Source: Burkholderiales bacterium (GTDB lineage: Bacteria > Pseudomonadota > Gammaproteobacteria > Burkholderiales > SG8-39). From it: 5,425 bases of DNA. Position 1 is the first letter of the stretch, and each line of letters starts with the position of its first letter. Location: NCBI GenBank assembly GCA_005777205.1, contig SXNB01000020.1, positions 1-5,425 on the forward strand, read 5' to 3'. The notes below the pieces were generated by a model. The model made no database searches. It saw nothing but the letters and a program-made list of their open reading frames with translations, and was not told the origin of the DNA. Both the position numbers and the translations under genes were made by a program. Positions 1 through 4,903 of this stretch are shown here, piece by piece.

Positions 1-2
1 GC

Positions 3-209
3 ATGTGGGGCCAAGCACCGGAGCTGCAAATCGCGGCGCCTCCAGCGCTGCAGCAGATCCTGCCGTTCCTGAAACGTGTGAAGGAAGAGACGCGGATTCC
101 GATGATCTATGTCAGCCACTCATCGACCGAGGTGGCCTACCTCGCCAACCGCGTCCTTCGCATCGACGACGGCCTGCTCGCGGTCGAGGGCGGTCCCGGC
201 AATTCCTAG
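3..209 (+). CDS. modC: Molybdate ABC transporter ATP-binding protein ModC, C-terminal fragment (5' end outside window)
   Basis: This is the end of an ABC-transporter ATPase that would energise molybdate import at the inner membrane. The visible 68 residues contain ILPFLKRVKEE, then IPMIYVSHSSTEVAYLANRV and a short LRIDDG strand. That is the pattern of the last part of the ModC nucleotide-binding domain, and the His of YVSHS (residue 39) is the H-loop histidine. The neighbouring modE supports ModC over other ABC ATPases. Two things are odd. In known ModC, the Walker B/D-loop (DEPLxxLD) lies about 6-14 residues before the ILPFL segment, but here that stretch reads APELQIAAPPALQQ and no frame restores it. 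The protein also stops right after the ATPase domain, without the C-terminal Mop/TOBE domain of E. coli ModC. It may be a short ModC variant, a decayed gene, or a gene spoiled by an assembly or sequencing problem at the window edge. The ABC assignment is firm; intactness is not. Confidence 0.75.
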   Translation: MWGQAPELQIAAPPALQQILPFLKRVKEETRIPMIYVSHSSTEVAYLANRVLRIDDGLLAVEGGPGNS

Positions 210-478
210 TCAGGCTCGACCAGCCACTGCGTCAGCCGCCGCACCAGCGGCAACACCAGCAGCAGCACCGGGAACGCCACCACCCACGACAGCGCCCATG
301 CCGCGAGCCAGGTCTGCAGCAGGCCGTCGGCCATGCCGACGCTATGCAAGGTGCTGATCAGCGACACGCTGCAGGTCATGAAGATCGACAGCAGCAGCGG
401 CATCACCACCGCGGCATAGCGCGCCGGCAGGCGGCGGCTGCGGCGCGGAACAGGGGCGGGATCTTGCAGGGGTTTCAT
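206..478 (-). CDS. DUF2798 family small inner-membrane protein
   Basis: A 90-residue protein with two predicted membrane helices, at about residues 22-45 (YAAVVMPLLLSIFM...) and 55-80 (QTWLAAWALSWVVAFPVLLL). Basic residues before the first helix (RRSRRLPARY) and after the second (RRL) predict a hairpin with both ends in the cytoplasm. The pattern LPARY...ISTL...WLxAWxxSWxVAFPVxLxxxPLVRR is that of the DUF2798 family, whose function is unknown. I chose the ATG at 476-478. The frame is open up to 640, but the upstream part does not look coding, and a promoter-like pair at 537-565 lies inside it. No good Shine-Dalgarno sequence precedes this ATG, so the start is only probable. It lies downstream of modE on the same strand, 171 bases away, and converges on modC with a 4-base overlap. 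A role in molybdate transport would be speculation. Confidence 0.8.
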   Translation of the reverse strand: MKPLQDPAPVPRRSRRLPARYAAVVMPLLLSIFMTCSVSLISTLHSVGMADGLLQTWLAAWALSWVVAFPVLLLVLPLVRRLTQWLVEPD

Positions 479-536
479 GGGCGCTTGGAAGCCGGTGGAG
501 ACGACTGCCGGCGGATGCCGGGATCGCGGCGCGCGG

Positions 537-565
537 ATGCTAGCCGGCCATCCGGGCCGCGTAAA
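537..565 (-). promoter_or_regulatory. Candidate sigma70 promoter for the DUF2798 gene
   Basis: Read on the minus strand, TTTACG (560-565) and TAGCAT (537-542) match the -35 and -10 consensus at 4 of 6 bases each, with an ideal 17-base spacer. Transcription would start near 530 and leave a leader of about 50 bases before the ATG at 478. The position, after the modE stop and before the DUF2798 start, suggests the small gene can be transcribed independently of modE. This is inferred from motif fit only. Confidence 0.35.
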
Positions 566-649
566 GCCTCGCTCGGCCTGCACTACCTTGCTTCTGGCTC
601 TGGGCGGAAACCACCTCCGCCACAGCGATCCCCGTCGCATGAACAGGTC

Positions 650-1459
650 CTAGGCAGCCACACCGAGGATCACACTGGAGGCCTTGAAGATCGCACTCGC
701 GGCCATGCCCTCGGCCAGCTTCAGCGTCCTTGCCGATTCGTTGGTGACGATCGCCGCCACGCTGTTGCCGCCCTTGAGCGCGATCACGACCTCCGTATTG
801 ACCGCGCCGGGCGTGAGCTGGCTGACGGTGCCGGTGAGACGGTTGCGCGCGGAGAGCTTGAGCGGCGCACCCTCCTCGATCGCGACGATGACCCAGGAGG
901 CCTTGACCAGCGCGACCGCCTCGGCACCCAGCTTGAGCCCGAGATTCTCGACGCTCTGGTGGGTGACCGTCGCGGTCAGGCGTTCACCGCCGGAGAGCTT
1001 GAGTTCCACCTCGTCGTTCACCGCACCCTTGCGGATGCGGACGACCTTGCCTGCGAAATGATTGCGTGCACTGGTCATCATGTTGAGCCTTCCGATCATC
1101 CGCAGCTGGCGCCCCGCGCTGGCGATGCGGGCATTGAGCCTTTCGAGGAATTGCGCATGCTCGGCCTCGACGGCATTGAAGGTTTCCACCAGCCGCTCGC
1201 CCTCCTCGGTGAGCGTGGTGCCGCCGCCGCCCTTGCCGCCCACGGCACGATGCACCAGCGGCGCGTCGGCCAGATTGTTCATCGCCTCCACGGCATCCCA
1301 CGCAGCCTTGTAGCTGAGCCCCACCGCCTTGGCCGCCGCGGAGATCGACTGCGTCTGGCCGATGCTGGCCAGCAGTTCCATCCAGCGGCGGCTCGCCAGC
1401 GCGCCTCGGGCATTGCCGAAGCTGAGGGCGCTGCTGACCTGCAGGGAGGAACGCGGCAT
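650..1459 (-). CDS. modE: Molybdate-responsive transcriptional regulator ModE
   Basis: ModE is a cytoplasmic dimeric regulator. When molybdate is bound it represses the modABC uptake genes and activates some molybdoenzyme genes. This 269-residue product is close to the usual 262-270. Residues about 25-100 form the LysR-like winged helix-turn-helix (SISAAAKAVGLSYKAAWDAV, residues 38-57), followed by the family-typical GGKGGGG at 74-80 before the wing. Two Mop/TOBE domains follow, each opening with the oxyanion-binding SARNxxxGxV motif: TSARNHFAGKVV from 129 and SARNRLTGTV from 203. Both look complete, so molybdate sensing should be intact. I start at the ATG at 1457-1459, which has AAGG 10 bases upstream. 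An in-frame TTG three codons earlier is less likely. The gene shares its strand with the DUF2798 gene and faces modC, an arrangement that fits local control of molybdate import. No convincing ModE operator palindrome was seen in this window. Confidence 0.95.
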   Translation of the reverse strand: MPRSSLQVSSALSFGNARGALASRRWMELLASIGQTQSISAAAKAVGLSYKAAWDAVEAMNNLADAPLVHRAVGGKGGGGTTLTEEGERLVETFNAVEAEHAQFLERLNARIASAGRQLRMIGRLNMMTSARNHFAGKVVRIRKGAVNDEVELKLSGGERLTATVTHQSVENLGLKLGAEAVALVKASWVIVAIEEGAPLKLSARNRLTGTVSQLTPGAVNTEVVIALKGGNSVAAIVTNESARTLKLAEGMAASAIFKASSVILGVAA

Positions 1460-1489
1460 GAGGCGCAAGCCTTGGTGGAACCGGCCGAC

Positions 1490-1518
1490 ACTACAGCAGC
1501 GCGCCGCAGGCGCCGCAA
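1490..1518 (-). promoter_or_regulatory. Candidate sigma70 promoter for modE
   Basis: On the minus strand, TTGCGG (1513-1518) and TGTAGT (1490-1495) are 17 bases apart and about 30 bases above the modE ATG. The -35 keeps the TTG core and the -10 matches 4 of 6 bases. This is the best pair in the 92-base gap between modE and the lipoprotein gene, but it is weak in such GC-rich DNA. Confidence 0.3.
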
Positions 1519-1551
1519 GCCCGCCGCGGTGGCGGCGATGTCCGGCCGGCC

Positions 1552-2793
1552 TCAGCGACGATGGCCGAAGGGCAGTTCCAGCCCGAAGCCGACACCGAAG
1601 GAGCCGTCACGGCTCTCGCCCGGCACCTCCTTGGGAAAGGTGTAGGCCAGGATCAGCTCGCCGAACAGCCGCTCCTTGGCCAGCGGCTGGCGATACACGG
1701 TCTGCACGCCGAACTCCTTCAGCGGCACGGGTAGCTCGGTCTCGCCGCGCACGAAGGTCTCGTAGGCCAGCGCGCGCTTTTTTTTCAGCGCCTGGTAGAG
1801 GATCAGCGCACTGCGCCAGTCGAGGCCGTCGGTGTTCTGCGAGATGGTGCCGATCGTCCCCCAGCGCAGCAGATGCCGGTCGTCCAGCACATGGGTGTAG
1901 TCGAGGCTGCTGGTGATGCCCAGGCCGTCCTCGCTGTTAACGAACGGCGTGGTGCGCAGATGCACCAAGTTGCGCTCGTCCGAGTAGGCATTGAACCCGA
2001 CACGGGTCTGCGCGAACAGCTTGGGCGCCCGGATGCCGCGCAGACGGACGCCGGCACGCACATCGGTCTTCAGGCGCTCGCTGCTCGGCAGCGAATAGCC
2101 GAGGCCGGCGATGGTTTCGTCGCGATCCTCGAAGCGAGGAAAGCGCGAACGCAGCGCAAACCCCTCCGAGCGGTCGCGCACGAAGCTGTCCTCCTCCTCG
2201 CGGCCGATGAATACCGACAGCCGGTTCTCCAGATTCGGCAGGTCCGCACGCGCGTTGAAGCGCACCCGCGCATCGGTGCCGTAGTAGCTGGAATGGAAGA
2301 CATTCAGGTCGAGCCTGCCGTAGGCCCCGCGCGCCGCGTTGATGTGCTGGTGGTCGCCAAACAGGCCATCGAACCACAGCGCCGCGCCGCAGACCGTCTG
2401 CTGCAACTGGCGACGGGCCATGTCCAGCGCAGGCTCCTCCTCGGCCCGCCACTGGCTGCAGGGATTGCGATGCAGCGGCAGCGGCTCCTCAGGCGGCTTG
2501 CGCTCGAGGTTGGCGGGCTCGATCGCCTCGGCCATCACCAGCGGCAAGGCCGGCCGCGTCGGTGGCGGCGCCGTCGGTTCCTGCGCCTCCGCCGCCTCGC
2601 CGAGACGCCAATACTGTTCCTGCGGCGAGACCGCTTCGAGCACCGGGTCCACGCGCAGCACGCGTGGCGGCAGCGCCGGCACCGCGACCTGCGGGGGGTC
2701 CTCCGGCGGTGCCGGGCGTTCGGGCTCGCTGGTCGAGGCACAGCCAGCCAGCGCGAGCGCCGAGGCAATGCCGACCCATCGTTTGCAGGTCAT
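1552..2793 (-). CDS. Outer-membrane lipoprotein with proline-rich linker and predicted beta-barrel, family unassigned
   Basis: The 413-residue product starts MTCKRWVGIASALALAGC, a type II signal peptide with lipobox LAGC. Cys18 would be lipidated, and Ala at +2 favours outer-membrane sorting. A proline/glutamate-rich, probably disordered linker covers about residues 20-110. Cys112 and Cys135 flank a predicted helix and could form a periplasmic disulfide, followed by the aromatic motif ALWFDGLFGD (138-147). From about 158 to the end, alternating polar/hydrophobic segments separated by charged turns suggest roughly 10-12 beta-strands: RLDLNVFHSSYYG, KLFAQTRVGFNAY, RLFGELILAYTFPKE and a final FGVGFGLELPFG. 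I recognise no named family; the nearest idea is a small lipid-anchored outer-membrane barrel. The ATG at 2791-2793 is chosen because it gives the signal peptide; an upstream TTG at 2853 would bury it. The Shine-Dalgarno sequence is weak. The codons for residues 337-339 (KKK) contain a run of eight A. Location is well supported; function is unknown. Confidence 0.85.
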   Translation of the reverse strand: MTCKRWVGIASALALAGCASTSEPERPAPPEDPPQVAVPALPPRVLRVDPVLEAVSPQEQYWRLGEAAEAQEPTAPPPTRPALPLVMAEAIEPANLERKPPEEPLPLHRNPCSQWRAEEEPALDMARRQLQQTVCGAALWFDGLFGDHQHINAARGAYGRLDLNVFHSSYYGTDARVRFNARADLPNLENRLSVFIGREEEDSFVRDRSEGFALRSRFPRFEDRDETIAGLGYSLPSSERLKTDVRAGVRLRGIRAPKLFAQTRVGFNAYSDERNLVHLRTTPFVNSEDGLGITSSLDYTHVLDDRHLLRWGTIGTISQNTDGLDWRSALILYQALKKKRALAYETFVRGETELPVPLKEFGVQTVYRQPLAKERLFGELILAYTFPKEVPGESRDGSFGVGFGLELPFGHRR

Positions 2794-2801
2794 GCCGTTC
2801 C

Positions 2802-2893
2802 CGTTACCTACTCTGCACAGGGAAATCCGCGGGTAGCGACGAGGCGGCCGCAAGACCCGCCTCGCCCGGCAGCTTAGCGGAACCTACCCTGCA
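2802..2893 (-). repeat. Pair of imperfect 16-base direct repeats upstream of the lipoprotein gene
   Basis: Read on the plus strand, CGTTACCTACTCTGCA (2802-2817) and CGGAACCTACCCTGCA (2878-2893) match at 13 of 16 positions, with a shared core ACCTACyCTGCA. The copies are 76 bases apart, and the near one lies 9 bases above the lipoprotein ATG. Paired sites upstream of a gene suggest an operator, but no known regulator motif is recognised. Confidence 0.35.
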
Positions 2894-2928
2894 GGATCGG
2901 CAGGCGGGTCGGGTCGCGCCGAGGCGGG
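2840..2928 (-). repeat. Inverted repeats with two exclusive pairings in the lipoprotein leader
   Basis: CGAGGCGG occurs at 2840-2847 and again at 2920-2927, and its complement CCGCCTCG lies between them at 2857-2864. The middle element can pair with the near copy (8 bp, 9-base loop) or with the far copy (9 bp using 2856-2864 and 2920-2928). If the leader of the lipoprotein transcript includes all three, it could switch between two structures. No U-tract follows either hairpin, so this is not a standard attenuator. Confidence 0.35.
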
Positions 2929-3008
2929 CTGGGCGGCGGGCCCGGAACACCGATGCCGATGGCGCAGCGGAAGCGGCCAGCTCAGAGGTGGGATTCACGG
3001 ACGGAGAT

Positions 3009-3854
3009 TCAGGGCGCGGCGACCAGGCCGCTGGCGTCCACCTGCTTCACGCCACGAACACCGGAGGCCAGCGCCACCGCCGCATCCTTCTCGGTCGGCG
3101 CCGTGACCCGTCCCTTCAGCCGAACCACGCCCTGCTGGGTCTCCACGCCGATGTTGCTGCCATCGATGTTGCGCGAGAACAGCAGCGTGGACTTCACCTT
3201 GGCGCTGATCCAGCCGTCGCTGAGCTTCTGCTCGGCACGTGCGGCGTCCGCGCGCAGCCCGTCCACTGCGGCGGCCTTCGGCGGCGCCCCGATCACCAGC
3301 AGGTTGTCCACCGCGACGACGCCCTCGGTGTTCGCGGCGATGCGCCCGGCCAGATCGCGCGAGGCCGCGCTGTCCGCGGTGCCCTTGAGCGTTACCCGAC
3401 CGAACATCGTGTTGACGTTGATGTCCAGGCCGTCGGTGTGGTCGTTCCACAACAGCTTGGACTTCACCTTGGAGGAGATCGAGGCATCTCGCACCGTCGT
3501 GGCGAAGTCGCGCTCGCCGCCGACCGCGGCCTTGGGCTGGTAGGCCGCATCGATCTTCACGCGATTGTCCACCTGCGTGATGCCGTCCACACCGCGCGCG
3601 ATCTCCTCGGCGAGCTCGCGCTCCACGCTGCTCTCGACGGTTCCCTCCAGGATCGCCCGGTCCCCGATCACTTCCACCGACAGATCGTTGGCACGCAGGC
3701 TCTCGTTGGTGATGTAGGTGGTCCAGATTTGGGTCTGCCGGCGCACGTCCTCCAGCTGCTGGGCGACGCTGCGATCGGCGGCGGCAAGCGGGCCGCTGAC
3801 GCCGATGCTCAACGCAGCGAGCAGTAGGGGCAGCGACAGGTGACGGTGGCTCAT
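3009..3854 (-). CDS. Exported protein with three BON domains (OsmY-like)
   Basis: BON domains are small alpha/beta modules of periplasmic and outer-membrane proteins such as OsmY, thought to bind phospholipid or membrane surfaces and linked to envelope stress. The 281-residue product has a Sec signal peptide (residues 1-26, hydrophobic LPLLLAALSIGV, AAA then Asp27 at the likely cut). Three BON repeats follow at about 40-101, 123-188 and 214-277. Each has the ILEGTV / VTLKGTA / VRLKGRV strand with its conserved glycine, and ends in a GVxxVDN-like segment (GITQVDN, GVVAVDN, GVKQVDA). The linker at 190-212 is Ala-rich. The ATG at 3852-3854 is well set: AGGAG (minus strand, 3861-3865) precedes it with a 6-base spacer, the best ribosome site in the window. 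No lipobox is present, so it should be soluble in the periplasm. OsmY has two BON domains; three is a known variation. It lies 215 bases upstream of the lipoprotein gene on the same strand, so both may serve the envelope. Confidence 0.92.
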   Translation of the reverse strand: MSHRHLSLPLLLAALSIGVSGPLAAADRSVAQQLEDVRRQTQIWTTYITNESLRANDLSVEVIGDRAILEGTVESSVERELAEEIARGVDGITQVDNRVKIDAAYQPKAAVGGERDFATTVRDASISSKVKSKLLWNDHTDGLDINVNTMFGRVTLKGTADSAASRDLAGRIAANTEGVVAVDNLLVIGAPPKAAAVDGLRADAARAEQKLSDGWISAKVKSTLLFSRNIDGSNIGVETQQGVVRLKGRVTAPTEKDAAVALASGVRGVKQVDASGLVAAP

Positions 3855-3898
3855 CTCAGGCTCCTAAAGGGTTTCAGCACAGGTTTCCGCAAAGGCCT

Positions 3899-4096
3899 TG
3901 CAAGCCGCGCTCCAGACTGCAATCCATTTCAAATTCAAGTGCTTGCAGGAAAATGTAGAGACCTCATCCGGGCAAAAGGCCATGCCCGCGGAAAGGGCGC
4001 CGTGCATTTTGCAGCCACCACCCGAAGGCGGCCACCCCGGTCTCAAGGGGGCCATGCATCCTGCAGTCCGAGCAGCTTGCTGCCGTTCACTCTGCA
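3899..4096. repeat. Cluster of eight TGCA tetramers, including two TGCA-N3-TGCA units
   Basis: TGCA starts at 3899, 3918, 3944, 4003, 4010, 4055, 4062 and 4093. That is eight in 198 bases, where under one would be expected at equal base frequencies. Two pairs form TGCATTTTGCAG (4003-4014) and TGCATCCTGCAG (4055-4066), which differ at two positions and lie exactly 52 bases apart, about five helical turns. CTTGCAAG at 3897-3904 is a perfect 8-base palindrome. The same-phase spacing suggests protein binding, but the protein is unknown. Confidence 0.4.
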
Positions 4097-4122
4097 ACGG
4101 CCGGCCCCTGGCGCCACTCGAC

Positions 4123-4156
4123 GCCGTCCTTTCAAATCAATGATTTACAGGACGGC
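4123..4156. promoter_or_regulatory. 34-base interrupted dyad upstream of the ComEA-like gene
   Basis: The outer arms GCCGTCCT (4123-4130) and AGGACGGC (4149-4156) are perfect 8-base complements. Inside them AAATCA (4134-4139) and TGATTT (4141-4146) pair again around a single central A. The AT-rich core between GC arms, 56-89 bases above the ATG, fits an operator. It could also fold as an RNA hairpin, but no U-tract follows, so a terminator is unlikely. Confidence 0.45.
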
Positions 4157-4211
4157 ACGGCTATTGGATGAAGGCGGCAAACCCCTTGTAGCGAGTCCGA
4201 CGTCCTCCGCC

Positions 4212-4580
4212 ATGAAAGCCCGCCCTGCCGCCCCTCGCCCCTTGAGCGCCAGCCTGCTGGCCGCGGCGCTGGGGCTCGCCCTGGTGGCCGCCCTGCCGAC
4301 GATGGCCGCGACGCCACAGGCGACGCCCAAGCCGGATCCGACGCAGCCCAGCGTGGACATCAACACCGCCACCGAGCAATCCCTGCAACAAGACCTTGGC
4401 CTGGATGCCGAGTCCGCGCGCGCCATCATCCGGCATCGCCAGGCCCATGGCCCGCTGACCTCGGAGAAGGAACTGCGGGCGATCCGCGGCCTCGCGCCCG
4501 ACACGGCGGCCAAGCTGAAGGGACGACTGATGTTTTCCAGCCATTCCACGACCGGAGAACCCGACACCGTCGCACCCTGA
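4212..4580 (+). CDS. Secreted helix-hairpin-helix protein, ComEA family-like
   Basis: A 122-residue protein with an N-terminal signal sequence (basic MKARPAAPR, hydrophobic ASLLAAALGLALVAAL, likely cut near MAA at 31-33), a short Pro/Thr linker, and one ComEA-type helix-hairpin-helix domain at about residues 48-108. The domain opens with VDINTATEQSLQQ, the usual V(D/N)INTA motif, followed by AIIRHRQAHGPLTSEKELRAIRGL. ComEA binds incoming DNA in the periplasm during natural transformation, and many short relatives of unknown role exist. The two hairpin turns deviate: DLGLDAESA replaces the usual GVGxxxA, and RGLAPDTA replaces GIGxxT, so DNA contact may be weaker. I start at the ATG at 4212-4214 because it gives the cleanest signal peptide; an in-frame ATG at 4140 would add a polar extension and lies inside the dyad. 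No strong Shine-Dalgarno is seen. No other competence gene is nearby. A clear terminator follows. Confidence 0.85.
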   Translation: MKARPAAPRPLSASLLAAALGLALVAALPTMAATPQATPKPDPTQPSVDINTATEQSLQQDLGLDAESARAIIRHRQAHGPLTSEKELRAIRGLAPDTAAKLKGRLMFSSHSTTGEPDTVAP

Positions 4581-4660
4581 TCGAACCCGATCGAACTCCT
4601 TGGCCGGATGACGACGCCCTTCGTCCCGGTCACTCTGGCGTGCTAGCCCTCCGCACTCCA

Positions 4661-4690
4661 CCCGCAGGCTTTTCCTGCGGGGTTTTTTTT
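4661..4690 (+). terminator. Intrinsic terminator of the ComEA-like gene
   Basis: The stem CCCGCAGG (4661-4668) pairs perfectly with CCTGCGGG (4674-4681) around loop CTTTT. One G and then eight T (4683-4690) follow directly. This is a textbook rho-independent terminator 80 bases after the stop of the rightward gene. The opposite strand has no U-tract after the stem, so it should act in one direction only. Confidence 0.9.
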
Positions 4691-4748
4691 GCCTGCGGTT
4701 CCCCAGCCCCGCTAGCGCCTCCGGGATCGTCGCCTGCTGGCGCGAGCC

Positions 4749-4778
4749 GGGAGCCTCCGCGAGGACGAGGAGGCTCCC
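4749..4778 (-). terminator. Possible terminator hairpin of the cardiolipin synthase gene
   Basis: GGGAGCCTCC (4749-4758) and GGAGGCTCCC (4769-4778) form a perfect 10-bp stem with a 10-base loop, about 125 bases after the leftward synthase stop. There is no U-tract on either side, so termination without Rho is doubtful. It could instead protect the 3' end of the mRNA. Confidence 0.4.
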
Positions 4779-4903
4779 CCGCGCAGGGCAGCGGAGTCTC
4801 CGCCGCTTTCCCTGGCCGCCCCGGCAGGCATGGCGCAGGACGAGGTCACCGGCTCTCAGGCGAACGGCGGCAGGGATCGGCTCCAGCGAACCGGCGACGT
4901 CGC

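Larger units (their letters stand above)
3855..4211. other. Divergent intergenic region between the BON and ComEA-like genes
   Basis: This 357-base gap holds no credible gene; the open frames across it have no family-like sequence. It is more AT-rich than its surroundings in patches. It contains a cluster of eight TGCA tetramers (3899-4096), a 34-base dyad (4123-4156) and a small stem CGGGCA/TGCCCG (3969-3974 with 3983-3988). Both flanking genes must start here, but I could not place a convincing -35/-10 pair for either. TTTACA at 4144-4149 resembles a -35 without a good -10. CTACATT on the minus strand near 3951-3957 resembles a stationary-phase -10. Confidence 0.5.
4581..4903. other. Convergent intergenic region with terminator and hairpins
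   Basis: This 323-base gap separates the convergent ComEA-like and cardiolipin synthase genes. It holds the intrinsic terminator at 4661-4690 and a 10-bp hairpin at 4749-4778. I see no supported gene. The remaining sequence from 4780 to 4903 is GC-rich and shows no pattern I can assign. Confidence 0.5.

Noticed and set aside
479..640. N-terminal extension of the DUF2798 protein to an ATG at 640
   Set aside because: The extra 54 residues have no family similarity, and a promoter-like pair lies inside the segment.
5..1645. A 546-codon open frame on the plus strand
   Set aside because: It runs antisense through modE and the DUF2798 gene, its protein is rich in Arg, Ala and Gly without any family pattern, and long empty frames are expected opposite genes in GC-rich DNA.
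1778..1785. T-run read as a plus-strand terminator tail
   Set aside because: It lies inside the lipoprotein coding region (lysine codons) and has no adjacent GC-rich hairpin or plus-strand gene.
2794..2853. Upstream TTG start for the lipoprotein
   Set aside because: It would put 20 residues before a clean lipobox signal peptide.
2804..2998. Possible 64-residue small gene on the minus strand between the lipoprotein and BON genes
   Set aside because: No ribosome site or recognisable sequence, and it overlaps the repeats and the likely promoter region of the lipoprotein gene.
2562..3827. A 421-codon open frame on the plus strand opposite the BON and lipoprotein genes
   Set aside because: It overlaps two well-supported genes, crosses their intergenic gap and shows no domain or signal sequence.
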